DNA from: Streptomyces platensis | GTDB taxonomy: Bacteria > Actinomycetota > Actinomycetes > Streptomycetales > Streptomycetaceae | DNA length: 64,000 nt | Reading direction: 5' to 3' | Assembly: GCF_008704855.1 (NCBI RefSeq) | Contig: NZ_CP023691.1 | Location: 6,510,001-6,574,000 of the forward strand | Shown: one piece after another, positions 7,157 to 16,253 of the stretch | Layout of the letters: each line of letters opens with the position of its first letter | Numbering within the stretch: the first letter of the stretch is position 1 | Made by a program: the position numbers and the translations under genes | The notes under the pieces: model-generated | Databases searched by the model: none | Seen by the model: only the letters and a program-made list of their open reading frames with translations | What the model was told of the DNA's origin: nothing

Positions 7157-10141
7157 ATGCAGACGCCGCCGGAGCACGCGTACCCGACCCACTGGGAAGC
7201 CGACGTGGTGCTGCGTGACGGCGGCACGGCGCGGATCCGTCCCATCACCCCTGACGACGCCGAGCGGTTGGTCTCCTTCTACGAGCAGGTCTCGGACGAA
7301 TCGAAGTACTACCGCTTCTTCGCGCCCTACCCGCGCCTGTCCGACCGCGATGTGCACCGTTTCACCCACCACGACTACGTCGACCGGGTCGGGCTGGCCG
7401 CCACGGTCGGCGGCGAGTTCATCGCCACCGTCCGCTACGACCGGATCAACGACCAGGGGCTGCCCGCCAAGGACCCCGACGACGACCAGGCCGAGGTCGC
7501 CTTCCTCGTCCAGGACGCCCACCAGGGCCGCGGAGTCGCCTCCGCCCTCCTGGAGCACATCGCGGCCGTCGCCCGCGAACGCGGCATCCGCCGGTTCGCC
7601 GCCGAGGTGCTCCCCGCGAACTCCAAGATGATCAAGGTGTTCACGGATGCCGGCTACACCCACAAGCGCACCTTCGAGGACGGCGTGGTCCGACTCGAGT
7701 TCGACCTGGAGCCGACCGAGCAGTCCATGGCCGTGATGCGCGGACGGGAGCAGCGCGCCGAGGCCCGCTCCGTCCAGCGGCTGCTCGCCCCGGGCTCGGT
7801 GGCCGTGATCGGCACCGGCCGGGCCCCCGGCGGCCTCGGCCGCACCGCCCTGCGCAGCCTCCTGGACTCCGGCTTCACGGGCCGGGTGCACGCCGTCAAC
7901 CACGCCTTCCCCGAGGACCTGCGGCGGCTCGACCCGGAAGACGTACCGGCCGTCCGCGCCCTGCGGGAGATCACCGACCCGGTCGACCTCGCCGTCATCG
8001 CCGTCCCCGCGGACAGCGTCCCCGAGGCGATCCGCGACTGCGGCGAGCACGGGGTCCAGGGCGTGCTGGTGCTGTCCTCCGGGTACGCCGAGGCGGGCCC
8101 GGACGGCCGGGAGCGGCAGCGCGCCCTGCTCCGGCAGGCCCGGTCGTACGGTATGCGGCTGATCGGGCCCAACGCCTTCGGCCTGATCAACACCGCTCCC
8201 GACGTCCGGCTGAACGCCTCGCTCGCCCCGCGGATGCCCGGCGCCGGCCACATCGGCCTGTTCACCCAGTCCGGCGCCATCGGCATCGCCCTGCTCAGCG
8301 GACTGCATGCGCGCGGCCCCGGGGACGGCGGGATCGCCGGTGTCTCCGCCTTCGTCTCGGCCGGCAACCGCGCCGACGTCTCCGGCAACGACCTCCTCCA
8401 GTACTGGTACGAGGACCCGGACACCGATGTCGTGATCCTCTATCTGGAGTCCATCGGCAACCCCCGCAAATTCGCCCGCCTCGCCCGCCGCACCGCCGCC
8501 GTCAAACCGGTGGTGGTCGCCAAGGGCGCCCGGCACAACGGCACCGCCCCGCCCGGCCATGCGGTGCCCACCGTCCGGGTCCCCGACAGCACCGTCGCCG
8601 CCCTGATGCGCCAGGCCGGCGTGATCCGCGTCGACACGGTCACCGAGCTGATCGACGCCGGGCTGCTGCTCGCCTCCCAGCCGCTGCCGGCCGGCCCGCG
8701 GATCGCCATCCTCGGCAACTCCGAGTCGCTGGCCCTGCTGGCGTACGACGCCTGCCTGACCGAAGGGCTGCGCCCGCTGCGCCCCCACGTCCTGGCCTCC
8801 GCCGCGACACCGGACGACTTCCGGGCCGCGCTCGCCGAAGCGCTGTCCGCCGACGGCTGCGATGCCGTGGTCGTCACGGCCATCCCCTGGGTGGGAGAGG
8901 GGGCCGCCGTCTCCCCGGGCGCCAGCGAGGGGGCCGCGCTCGCCGACGCCCTGCGCGCCGCCGCGACCGCCCACCCCCAGAAGCCGGTCACGGTCGTCCA
9001 CCTCGCGATGGACGACCTGGCGGACACGCTCGCGGCACCGGCCCAACCGGCCGAGTCCCAAGCTCCCGACGGGGCCGGCCCCGAGCCGGCGGCCCGTCCC
9101 GCGGACCCGGCCCCGGTACCCCCGCCCGTCCCGCCCGCCCCGGCTCGCGCTCCACGCCCCCCGGCCCCCACCGGCCCACCGCCCACCCTCGCCGCACGCC
9201 ACGCGCCCCCGGCCCGCGACGCCGAGGCCGCCCCGCCGCGCCGCCCCCGTCGGGAGCCCCTCCGGATCCCCGCCTACCCTGCCGCCGAGCGCGCCGTCCG
9301 CTCGCTCGCCGAGGCCGTCCGCTATGCCGCCTGGCGCCGGGAGGCGGCCGACCCGGGCCGGGTGCCGGAGTACGACGACATCCAGGAAGCCCAGGCCGGC
9401 GCCGACATCGAGCGCCTCCTGGACCGGCTCACCCCCGACACCCCCAGTGGCCGCTCCGTCCCGGTGCCGCCCCAGGACGCCGAGGCCCTGCTCGCCCGTT
9501 ACGGCATCCACACCCTCCCCGTCCTCCCGGCCCCCGACCCGGACACCGCCGTCCGCGCCGCCGCCCGCCTCGGCTACCCGGTGGCTCTCAAGACCACCGC
9601 ACCCCACCTGCGCCACCGCCCCGATCTCGGCGGCGTACGCCTGGACATCGGCGGTGAGGCCGAACTCCGCCGGACCTACGCCGAATTGACCGACTTCCTC
9701 GGCTCCCCGGAGGAGCTGCGCCCGGTCGTCCAGTCCATGGTGCCGCGCGGCGTGGACACGGTCGTCCGCGCCGCCATCGACCCGGCCGCCGGCGCCGTCC
9801 TCTCCTTCGGCCTCGCCGGGGCGCCCTCCCAGCTGCTCGGTGACATCGCCCACCGCCTCATCCCCGCCACCGACCGCGAGGTCGCCGAGCAGATCCGCTC
9901 GATCCGCGCCGCCCCGCTGCTGTTCGGCTGGCGCGGCTCCCAGCCTGTGGACACCGCCGCCCTGGCGGAGCTGCTGCTGCGCGTCTCCCGGCTCGTCGAC
10001 GACCACCCCGAGGTCGTCGGCGTGGACCTCGAACCGGTCGTCGTCGCAGCCCACGGGCTGTCCGTCCTCGGCGCGACCGTCCGGCTGGCCAGGCCCCCCG
10101 CCACCACCGACCTCGGCCCCCGCCGGCTGCCCGTCTACTGA
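7157..10141 (+). CDS. GNAT-acyl-CoA synthetase fusion, protein lysine acetyltransferase (PatA type)
   Basis: This 994-aa multidomain enzyme is likely to acetylate and so inactivate acyl-CoA synthetases. Domain order is an N-terminal GNAT acetyltransferase (about 15-190; acetyl-CoA loop 'QDAHQGRGVASALLEH'), an NDP-forming CoA-binding Rossmann domain (about 215-340; 'GSVAVIGTGRAPGGLGRT'), a succinyl-CoA-ligase-like domain (about 350-625), a Pro/Ala-rich linker (about 628-702) and a C-terminal ATP-grasp domain ('GYPVALKTTAPHLRHRPD'). GNAT at the N-terminus is the arrangement described for Streptomyces lividans PatA, the reverse of Salmonella Pat. I chose the ATG at 7157 because upstream in-frame codons extend into the divergent ptsH promoter. 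The long linker differs in composition from the rest. Confidence 0.88.
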   Translation: MQTPPEHAYPTHWEADVVLRDGGTARIRPITPDDAERLVSFYEQVSDESKYYRFFAPYPRLSDRDVHRFTHHDYVDRVGLAATVGGEFIATVRYDRINDQGLPAKDPDDDQAEVAFLVQDAHQGRGVASALLEHIAAVARERGIRRFAAEVLPANSKMIKVFTDAGYTHKRTFEDGVVRLEFDLEPTEQSMAVMRGREQRAEARSVQRLLAPGSVAVIGTGRAPGGLGRTALRSLLDSGFTGRVHAVNHAFPEDLRRLDPEDVPAVRALREITDPVDLAVIAVPADSVPEAIRDCGEHGVQGVLVLSSGYAEAGPDGRERQRALLRQARSYGMRLIGPNAFGLINTAPDVRLNASLAPRMPGAGHIGLFTQSGAIGIALLSGLHARGPGDGGIAGVSAFVSAGNRADVSGNDLLQYWYEDPDTDVVILYLESIGNPRKFARLARRTAAVKPVVVAKGARHNGTAPPGHAVPTVRVPDSTVAALMRQAGVIRVDTVTELIDAGLLLASQPLPAGPRIAILGNSESLALLAYDACLTEGLRPLRPHVLASAATPDDFRAALAEALSADGCDAVVVTAIPWVGEGAAVSPGASEGAALADALRAAATAHPQKPVTVVHLAMDDLADTLAAPAQPAESQAPDGAGPEPAARPADPAPVPPPVPPAPARAPRPPAPTGPPPTLAARHAPPARDAEAAPPRRPRREPLRIPAYPAAERAVRSLAEAVRYAAWRREAADPGRVPEYDDIQEAQAGADIERLLDRLTPDTPSGRSVPVPPQDAEALLARYGIHTLPVLPAPDPDTAVRAAARLGYPVALKTTAPHLRHRPDLGGVRLDIGGEAELRRTYAELTDFLGSPEELRPVVQSMVPRGVDTVVRAAIDPAAGAVLSFGLAGAPSQLLGDIAHRLIPATDREVAEQIRSIRAAPLLFGWRGSQPVDTAALAELLLRVSRLVDDHPEVVGVDLEPVVVAAHGLSVLGATVRLARPPATTDLGPRRLPVY

Positions 10142-10170
10142 GGCTCTCGCGGCCCGGTACGCCCCGTAAG

Positions 10171-10770
10171 ATGGACTCCATGGCTAAGACCGGTACGACG
10201 ACCCAGGGGCTGCGCGCGGCAATCGAGCGCAGTGGCTATTACCCGACGCTCGTGGCCGAGGCGGTGCAGGCCGCGGTCGGCGGTGAGCCGGTGGTGTCGT
10301 ACCTCGTCCATCAAGAGACGACCTTCGATGCCAATGAGGTCCGCCGCCATGTCACGGTCCTGGTCCTGACCGGCACCCGCTTCATCGTCAGCCACACCGA
10401 CGAGCAGGCCGCCGACGCCACCTCCCCGTCGCCGTACGCCACCACCTCCACCGAGTCCGTCAAGCTGGGCCGGATCTCCTCCGTGGTGCTCAGCCGGGTG
10501 GTCGCCAACCCGGAGTCCTACACCCCGGGCCAGCTGCCCCGCGAGGTCGTGCTGACCATCGGCTGGGGCGCGGTCGCCCGCCTGGACCTGGAGCCGGCCG
10601 CCTGCGGCGACCCCAACTGCGAGGCGGACCACGGCTACACGGGCTCCTCCACCGCCGACGACCTCTCGCTGCGGGTCAGCGAGGCCGGGGACGGCCCGGA
10701 CTCGGTGCGCGAGACGCTCACCTTCGCCCAGGCGCTTTCCGAGGCCACCGCGGCCACCACCACCAGCTGA
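10171..10770 (+). CDS. DUF5998 family protein
   Basis: This 199-aa conserved actinobacterial protein of unknown function matches DUF5998 as I recall the family. It shows no signal peptide or membrane segment. A potential metal-binding cluster, 'CGDPNCEADHGYTG', lies near residues 149-162, and the first half is a compact alpha/beta region ('RRHVTVLVLTGTRFIVSHTDE'). Two ATGs nine bases apart (10171 and 10180) are possible; the second gives the N-terminus 'MAKTGTTTQGLR'. It lies 29 nt after the acetyltransferase and overlaps the next start by one base (TGATG), so the three genes are probably cotranscribed and coupled. Confidence 0.8.
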   Translation: MDSMAKTGTTTQGLRAAIERSGYYPTLVAEAVQAAVGGEPVVSYLVHQETTFDANEVRRHVTVLVLTGTRFIVSHTDEQAADATSPSPYATTSTESVKLGRISSVVLSRVVANPESYTPGQLPREVVLTIGWGAVARLDLEPAACGDPNCEADHGYTGSSTADDLSLRVSEAGDGPDSVRETLTFAQALSEATAATTTS

Positions 10771-11960
10771 TGGTCCACACCGCCCCCGCCTGGCCGGAAC
10801 CCGAACCGCTCGACCCGCTCAGCGCCCCGGTACCCCAATACGGCACCGCCTCCCTCGCCGATCTGCTGCCCACCATCGCCACCGGGCTGGGCATACCCGG
10901 CACCGCCGGTGCGATGGAGCTGGCCCCCGCCGACCGGGCCTGTGTCTTCCTGATCGACGGCCTCGGCTGGGAGCTGCTGCGAGCGCACCCGGAGGAGGCA
11001 CCGTTCCTCACCTCGCTCCTGGGCACATCGTTCAACGGCAGCGGCCGTCCGCTCACCGCGGGCTTCCCGTCCACCACTGCCACCTCCCTGGCCTCGGTCG
11101 GCACCGGACTGCCGCCGGGCGCCCACGGCCTGCCCGGCTACACCTGCGAGGACCCGGCGACCGGCGCCCTGATGAACCAGCTGCGCTGGTACCCGTGGAC
11201 CGACCCCTATGTCTGGCAGCCGTATCCGACGGTCTTCCAGCGCGCGGACGCCGCCGGCATCCACACCTGCCAGGTCTCCGCGCCGAACTTCCAGCACACC
11301 CCGCTCACCAAGGTCGCGCTCAGTGGCGGCACCTTCCACGGCCGGCTGTCCGGCGAGGAGCGGATGGACCTCGCCGCCGAACAGCTCGCCGCCGGTGATC
11401 GTTCGCTGGTCTACACGTACTACTCCGAGGTCGACGGCAAGGGGCACCGCTACGGCGTCAACTCCGACGCCTGGCGCGGCCAGTTGATGTATGTCGACCG
11501 GCTCGCCCAGCGGCTGGCCGAGCAGCTGCCGCCGCGCAGCGCCCTCTACATCACCGCCGATCACGGCATGATCGACATCCCCTTCGACCCCGATTCCCGG
11601 ATCGACTTCGACGAGGACTGGGAACTGCGCGCCGGCGTACGCCTCTTGGGCGGCGAGGGCCGGGCGCGCCATGTGTATGCCCACCCGGGCGCGGCCGCCG
11701 ATGTGCTCGCCGTATGGCGCGAGGTGGTCGGTGAGCAGATGTGGGTGGCCAGTCGCGAAGAGGCCATCGCCGCGGGGTGGTTCGGGCCGCAGGTCGACGA
11801 CCGGGTGCGTGCCCGGATCGGCGATGTCGTCGCCGCCGCTCACGCCGACATGGTGATCATCGCGACGGAACGAGAGCCCCGGGAGTCGGAGATGGTCGGG
11901 ATGCACGGCTCCATGACCCCGGTGGAGCAGCTGGTGCCGCTCCTGGAAGTCCGCACCTGA
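10770..11960 (+). CDS. Alkaline phosphatase family protein (nucleotide pyrophosphatase/phosphodiesterase-like)
   Basis: This 396-aa member of the alkaline-phosphatase superfamily, NPP branch, hydrolyses phosphodiester or phosphomonoester bonds at a two-metal site. The metal ligand Asp63 lies in 'CVFLIDGLGW', the nucleophile Thr in 'AGFPSTTATSLAS', and the distal Asp-His metal pair in 'ITADHGM', with a further His near 'MVGMHGSM'. There is no obvious signal peptide, so it is probably cytosolic, unlike many secreted phosphatases. It starts at the ATG overlapping the DUF5998 stop. The substrate cannot be deduced. Thymidine kinase follows 61 nt later on the same strand, possibly in the same transcript. 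Confidence 0.88.
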   Translation: MVHTAPAWPEPEPLDPLSAPVPQYGTASLADLLPTIATGLGIPGTAGAMELAPADRACVFLIDGLGWELLRAHPEEAPFLTSLLGTSFNGSGRPLTAGFPSTTATSLASVGTGLPPGAHGLPGYTCEDPATGALMNQLRWYPWTDPYVWQPYPTVFQRADAAGIHTCQVSAPNFQHTPLTKVALSGGTFHGRLSGEERMDLAAEQLAAGDRSLVYTYYSEVDGKGHRYGVNSDAWRGQLMYVDRLAQRLAEQLPPRSALYITADHGMIDIPFDPDSRIDFDEDWELRAGVRLLGGEGRARHVYAHPGAAADVLAVWREVVGEQMWVASREEAIAAGWFGPQVDDRVRARIGDVVAAAHADMVIIATEREPRESEMVGMHGSMTPVEQLVPLLEVRT

Positions 11961-12021
11961 CCCGCACGGCCGCCCGCCCGTCGCCCCACCCCTTACGAGC
12001 CTGAAAGGCCCGCAACTCCCC

Positions 12022-12687
12022 ATGCCCGAGCTGGTGTTCTTCTCCGGAACGATGGACTGCGGCAAGTCGACACTGGCCCTACAGATCGAGCACAACCGCT
12101 CGTCCCGCGGACTCCAGGGAATGATCTACAGCCGCAACGACCGGGCCGGCCACGGCAAGCTCTCCTCCCGCCTCGGGCTGGTCACCGAGGCCGTGGAAGC
12201 GGCGGACGACATGGACTTCTACGCGCATGTCGTCGGCCATCTCTCCTCCGGCGGCCGGGTCGACTACGTCATCGCCGACGAGGCCCAGTTCCTCGCCCCC
12301 GAACAGATCGACCAGCTCGCCCGGGTCGTCGACGACCTCGAACTGGACGTCTTCGCCTTCGGCATCAGCACCGACTTCCGCAGCAAGCTCTTCCCCGGAT
12401 CCCAGCGCCTGGTCGAACTGGCCGACCGGGTAGAGGTGCTTCAGGTCGAGGCGCTGTGCTGGTGCGGCGCCCGCGCCACGCACAACGCCCGCACGGTCGG
12501 CAACCGGATGGTCGTCGAGGGCGCCCAGGTCGTGGTCGGCGATGTCGTCGGCGACGCGGACGGCCCGCCGGCCGAGGTGGGCTACGAGGTGCTGTGCCGG
12601 CGTCACCACCGCCGCCGCCAGACCTCGGCGTCCGCCCGCGCGGTCGCGCTCTCCCCGGACGTCCTGCCGGTCGACAACGCGAGGTAG
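12022..12687 (+). CDS. tdk: Thymidine kinase (TK1-like)
   Basis: This 221-aa salvage enzyme phosphorylates thymidine (ATP-dependent) to dTMP. The P-loop is 'GTMDCGKST' (about residues 9-17) and the acidic Walker-B-like box is 'VIADEAQFL'. A lasso/zinc region contains 'CWCGARATHNAR' and, near the C-terminus, 'EVLCRRHHRRR', which gives the four-Cys/His zinc set of the TK1 type. The length is typical. It may be cotranscribed with the upstream phosphodiesterase. It ends 41 nt from the convergent VOC gene with no strong terminator visible between them. Confidence 0.95.
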   Translation: MPELVFFSGTMDCGKSTLALQIEHNRSSRGLQGMIYSRNDRAGHGKLSSRLGLVTEAVEAADDMDFYAHVVGHLSSGGRVDYVIADEAQFLAPEQIDQLARVVDDLELDVFAFGISTDFRSKLFPGSQRLVELADRVEVLQVEALCWCGARATHNARTVGNRMVVEGAQVVVGDVVGDADGPPAEVGYEVLCRRHHRRRQTSASARAVALSPDVLPVDNAR

Positions 12688-12728
12688 CGGCCCCGACGGC
12701 CGGCCTCCGCAGATGAGGTGACGGGCCC

Positions 12729-13514
12729 TCAGCGCTGCTGGATGAGCGTGAAGACGGCGCCCTCGCTGTCCGAGACGGTCGCCAGCCTGCCGTGCGCGGA
12801 GTCCCGGGCGCCGTCCAGCACATGCCCGCCCAGTTCGGTCACCCGGCGCATCGCCGCGTCCGTATCGGAGACGGCGAAGTACGTCATCCAGTGGGAGCCC
12901 CGGTCGCGTGGCAGGGCGCTGCCCACCCCGTGGATGCCGGCCACCGGATGGTCCTTCAGATGCAGCGTCAGATAGTCGAAACCGGCGGAGTCGTCCGGGG
13001 ACAGGGGCTCCGCCTCGAAACCGAAGACATGCTCGTAGAACGGCCCGACGGCGGCGGTGTCCCGGGTGACCAGCTCGTTCCACACCGCGGTGCCCGGCTC
13101 GCCGGTGAACGCGGTGCCCATCATCGACCTGCCCTGCCAGACGCCGAAGATCGCCCCCTGCGGGTCGGAAGCGATCGCCATCCGCCCCGTGTCGTCGTCC
13201 GCGTCCAGCGGTCCGACACCCACCGTCCCACCGCAGGAACGGATCTGTTCGGCGGTCACATCCGCGTCGTCGCTGGCCAGATACGTGGTCCAGGAGACCG
13301 GGAGATGGCGGTCGGGCGCCAGTTCGCCGACCCCGGCGACTTCCCGGCCGTCGAGGAAGGCCCGGGAGTACGGACCGAAATGCTGCGGTCCCGGGCGGAA
13401 CTCCCAGCCGAACAGCGCACCGTAGAACTCCTGCGTCACGGGCAGGCTGTGGGCCAGGAGGCTCACCCAGCAGGGCGCGCCGGGCATCCGCCGGGTCGCT
13501 GCCTCGGTCGTCAT
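12729..13514 (-). CDS. VOC superfamily protein with two glyoxalase-like halves
   Basis: This 261-aa protein is made of two tandem vicinal-oxygen-chelate modules (about 8-125 and 135-258). Each begins with a pattern such as 'PCWVSLLAHSLPVTQEFYGALFG' (first half shown in part) or 'AVWNELVTRDTAAVGPFYE', and each ends in 'SDPQGAIFGVWQ' or 'SDSEGAVFTLIQ'. Two halves form one fold unit in this superfamily. The exact reaction is unknown; relatives are annotated as hydroxylases or glyoxalase/bleomycin-resistance-like. I chose the ATG at 13514 because 'GAGGAGAGAG' lies just upstream and translation further upstream runs into the divergent sulfurtransferase promoter. Confidence 0.88.
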   Translation of the reverse strand: MTTEAATRRMPGAPCWVSLLAHSLPVTQEFYGALFGWEFRPGPQHFGPYSRAFLDGREVAGVGELAPDRHLPVSWTTYLASDDADVTAEQIRSCGGTVGVGPLDADDDTGRMAIASDPQGAIFGVWQGRSMMGTAFTGEPGTAVWNELVTRDTAAVGPFYEHVFGFEAEPLSPDDSAGFDYLTLHLKDHPVAGIHGVGSALPRDRGSHWMTYFAVSDTDAAMRRVTELGGHVLDGARDSAHGRLATVSDSEGAVFTLIQQR

Positions 13515-13763
13515 TGTCACTCTCTCCTCGGAGCGTCGGGTGCTGACCATGTGCGGTACGGGCGCGGGTCCCGTGCAGATGCTCGCACCCGGTGACCTCG
13601 TGTGCGCCCCGGCCGCGCCGTCCATGACACGTTCGCGAGGGAGAATGCCCTTTTTAGGGTTCCCCAGCCGTTTCAGCGGAGTTACGGCAGGGTGTAACTG
13701 CGCCATACGGAGGGTGGGCACCCACCTTCTGTACGTAGTTGTCGCTACGCAAGGATGAGTCCT

Positions 13764-14603
13764 ATGAATGCCATCATCACCGCTACCGAACTCGCGAGCG
13801 AGTTGGCGCGGCCCACTCCTCCGGTGCTTCTGGACGTCCGCTATCAGCTCGGCGGACCGCCCGGCCGCCCCGAGTACGCGGCCGGCCACGTACCCGGCGC
13901 GGTCTATGTCGACCTCGACAGTGAACTGGCCTCACCCCCCGGTCCGGCCGGCCGTCACCCGCTGCCCGACCTCGATGCCTTCGCCGAGGCCATGCGGGCC
14001 GCCGGGGTCCGCGCGGACCGCCCCGTGGTCGTCTACGACGGCGGCCAGGGCTGGGCGGCCGCCCGTGCCTGGTGGCTGCTGCGCTGGACCGGTCACCCCG
14101 AGGTGCGGGTGCTGGACGGCGGTCTCGCCGCCTGGCAGGCGGCCGGCGGCGTCCTGAGCACCGAGCAACCGGCCCCGCCGGCCGGTGACTTCACGCCGCT
14201 GCCCGGCGCGCTGCCGCTGCTCACGGCGGACGACGCGGCCGGCGTGGCCCGCCGCGGCATCCTGCTGGACGCCCGGGCCGCCGAGCGCTACCGCGGCGAG
14301 GTCGAGCCCATCGACCGGGTCGCCGGCCACATCCCGGGCGCCGTGTCCGCGCCGACCACCGAGAACGTCGTCGAGGGTGACACCGTCTTCCGTGACGCCG
14401 CGGACCTGGCCAAGCGGTTCGCGTCGCTGGGTGTCACCGCGGACGCCGAGGTCGGCGTCTACTGCGGTTCCGGGGTCTCCGCGGCACATCAGGTGCTGGC
14501 CCTCGCGGTCGCGGGTATCCCGGCCGCGCTGTACGTCGGCTCCTGGAGCGAGTGGTCGGCCGACTCGTCCCGTCCGGTCGCCACCGGCCCGCAGCCCGGC
14601 TGA
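13764..14603 (+). CDS. Thiosulfate/3-mercaptopyruvate sulfurtransferase (two rhodanese domains)
   Basis: This 279-aa cytoplasmic sulfurtransferase has an inactive N-terminal rhodanese domain (about 1-125; no catalytic Cys, 'VVVYDGGQGWAAARAWW') and a catalytic C-terminal domain (about 150-265). The active cysteine opens the loop 'VYCGSGVSA', with the family 'RxxGEVEPIDRVAGHIPGA' signature ahead of it. I prefer the ATG at 13764 to the one at 13755 because AAGGA sits 9 nt upstream of the former but touches the latter. The 'CGSGV' loop fits 3-mercaptopyruvate or thiosulfate donors; the donor cannot be settled from sequence. A hairpin shared with sepH lies downstream. Confidence 0.92.
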   Translation: MNAIITATELASELARPTPPVLLDVRYQLGGPPGRPEYAAGHVPGAVYVDLDSELASPPGPAGRHPLPDLDAFAEAMRAAGVRADRPVVVYDGGQGWAAARAWWLLRWTGHPEVRVLDGGLAAWQAAGGVLSTEQPAPPAGDFTPLPGALPLLTADDAAGVARRGILLDARAAERYRGEVEPIDRVAGHIPGAVSAPTTENVVEGDTVFRDAADLAKRFASLGVTADAEVGVYCGSGVSAAHQVLALAVAGIPAALYVGSWSEWSADSSRPVATGPQPG

Positions 14604-14629
14604 GCCCCCGCGGGGCCCCGTAGTACGCC

Positions 14630-14664
14630 CGTCCGCCCGCCCCGGAAACCGGGACGGGCGGACG
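14630..14664. terminator. Bidirectional terminator between the sulfurtransferase gene and sepH
   Basis: CGTCCGCCCG pairs perfectly with CGGGCGGACG around an inner CCCCGG-AAA-CCGGGA helix. It sits between two convergent genes, 26 nt past one stop and 29 nt past the other. Confidence 0.78.
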
Positions 14665-14693
14665 AGGTGGCGCGTTGGGGGACGGCGGTCCCG

Positions 14694-15758
14694 TTACTCC
14701 GGCTTCTTGCGCCGGGTGCCGAAGACGATCTCGTCCCAACTGGGTACCGCGGCACGGCGCCCGGGGCGAACGCCGTCCGCCTCGGCCTGCCGGTCCGTCG
14801 TCCCGGTCAGCCGGTCGCGATGCCCGGCCACCGCGCGCGGCATCAGCACATCGGCGTACGCGGAACCCGCGCCCGCACTCGCCGCCGGGGCGGGCGGCTC
14901 CTCGACCTCGGCCTCGGACTCCTCATCGCTCTGCGGCGACTTCGCGCTCTCCGGTACGACCATGTCGCCACGGAAGCTCGGCACCGCCTCCAGCAGGCTG
15001 GTCAGCGAATCCCGCTCCCGCTCACCGGTGGCCTCCTCCACGACCCGCGGCTCGTCGTCCTCACCGCCGGGCTGCGCCGCGCGCTCGCCACGCTCGGACG
15101 TCTGCCGGTCCAGGGCGCGGTCCAGCGGCCGGTCGCGCGGCAGCCGCGCGATCCGCGGCACGAACGGGAAGCTCGGCTCGGGCGTGTCGTCGCTCTCGCC
15201 GATCAGCGCCCGCGCCTCGTCGTCCACGGCCTGGACGAGCCGCCGCGGCGGGTCGTAGGTCCAGCTCGCCGAGTGCGGTTCGGTCGCGACGCGGTAGACC
15301 AGCAGCACCTCCCAGGTGCCGTCGTCCCGGCGCCAGGAGTCCCACTGGACGCTCTCCTTGTCGGCGCCGCGCAGCAGCAGCCGCTCCGCGACCGCCTCAC
15401 CGAGCTGTGGGCCGGTGTTCTCGCCGGGGCGCCGTACCGGGGTCTTACGGGCCCGCTCGGCCATGAACGCACGCTCGGCGAGGACCGGTCCCTCGAAGCG
15501 GCGCACCCGGTCGACGGGGATGCCGGCGAGCTGGGCGACCTCTTCCGCGGAGGCACCTGCTCTTATACGCGCCTGGATGTCCCGTGGGCGCAGATGGCTC
15601 TCGACCTCGATCTCGATCTGGCCCAGCCGCGCACGGTCGTTGCGGACGGCGGCGCGCAGCCGTTCGTCGATCGGAAGCGTGTACTCGGTGCTGTCCGCAG
15701 CTTTGAGCACCAGCCGTGTGCCGTCGTTGGAGACGGCCACGACACGCAGTTCGGGCAT
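14694..15758 (-). CDS. sepH: Cell division protein SepH (DUF3071)
   Basis: This 354-aa cytosolic protein stimulates FtsZ assembly and Z-ring formation in actinobacteria. The N-terminal DUF3071 domain (about 1-170) begins 'MPELRVVAVSNDGT' and includes the FtsZ-interacting helix-turn-helix motif 'SAEEVAQLAGIPVDRVRRFE'. The C-terminal half is a long disordered, charged linker ending in a short conserved tail, 'PSWDEIVFGTRRK'. I chose the ATG at 15758; it follows GGAGGTCCCC and matches the conserved family N-terminus, while longer in-frame starts add 29 unconserved residues. It is monocistronic, facing the sulfurtransferase gene across a shared terminator. Confidence 0.94.
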   Translation of the reverse strand: MPELRVVAVSNDGTRLVLKAADSTEYTLPIDERLRAAVRNDRARLGQIEIEVESHLRPRDIQARIRAGASAEEVAQLAGIPVDRVRRFEGPVLAERAFMAERARKTPVRRPGENTGPQLGEAVAERLLLRGADKESVQWDSWRRDDGTWEVLLVYRVATEPHSASWTYDPPRRLVQAVDDEARALIGESDDTPEPSFPFVPRIARLPRDRPLDRALDRQTSERGERAAQPGGEDDEPRVVEEATGERERDSLTSLLEAVPSFRGDMVVPESAKSPQSDEESEAEVEEPPAPAASAGAGSAYADVLMPRAVAGHRDRLTGTTDRQAEADGVRPGRRAAVPSWDEIVFGTRRKKPE

Positions 15759-16253
15759 GGGGACCTCCCGGGTGGTGCCTGCCGACGTCACGTGCGTCGC
15801 TGCTTCCGCTAGTCGAGTGTGGCCTGCCCGGGTGCAGCCTGCCACAACATTGCCGAGTTGCCCGGCGTGTCGGGGCTTGGCCCTGAAACGCCGTTATGAC
15901 ACGGTTACCTGTTCGCCACGCTCAGTGACCGTGTCCCTTGCCTGTCGCCGTGCACCCGTGCCGAGCGGCGGCGCCCCGGGCGAGTGCCGCCTTCAGGGCC
16001 CCTCCCGCGGGTTCCGGGCAGCCGGACGGGAACCGGGGCCAGGGCTCGCCACAGTACTCCATTTGGACCACTTAGGTGGACCGCCGCGCCGCCGAACTTC
16101 TGGGCGGGCAAGGGTGTTCGGTCGTCTTGTCGACCTCTCTACCTGGGGCTCAGGTGGCGAGTTTCACAGATTCCCCAAAATCGGAACTAATGGCTCCGCC
16201 GAATGGTCACTTCTCCATGCAAGATGGATCGAAGGGGCTATCAAAGGTTGGAG
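15759..16253. other. Intergenic region, no gene seen
   Basis: These 495 bp lie between the divergent starts of sepH and the proline-rich membrane protein. No codon-biased frame, tRNA or strong hairpin was found. The last 100 bp (from about 16150) are noticeably AT-richer and probably carry the promoter of the downstream gene. An in-frame ATG at 16203 could extend that gene, but it lacks a ribosome binding site. Confidence 0.5.

Noticed and set aside
6992..10054. 1020-codon open frame antisense to the acetyltransferase gene
   Set aside because: It is the GC-rich mirror of a well-supported gene: repetitive Gly/Asp/Arg/Gln composition, no motifs, and the opposite strand has clear GNAT and ATP-grasp signatures.
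16203..16253. Upstream ATG starts (16203, 16224) for the proline-rich membrane protein
   Set aside because: Neither has a ribosome binding site, while 16254 has AAAGG and GGAG at fitting distance and begins the charged N-terminus.
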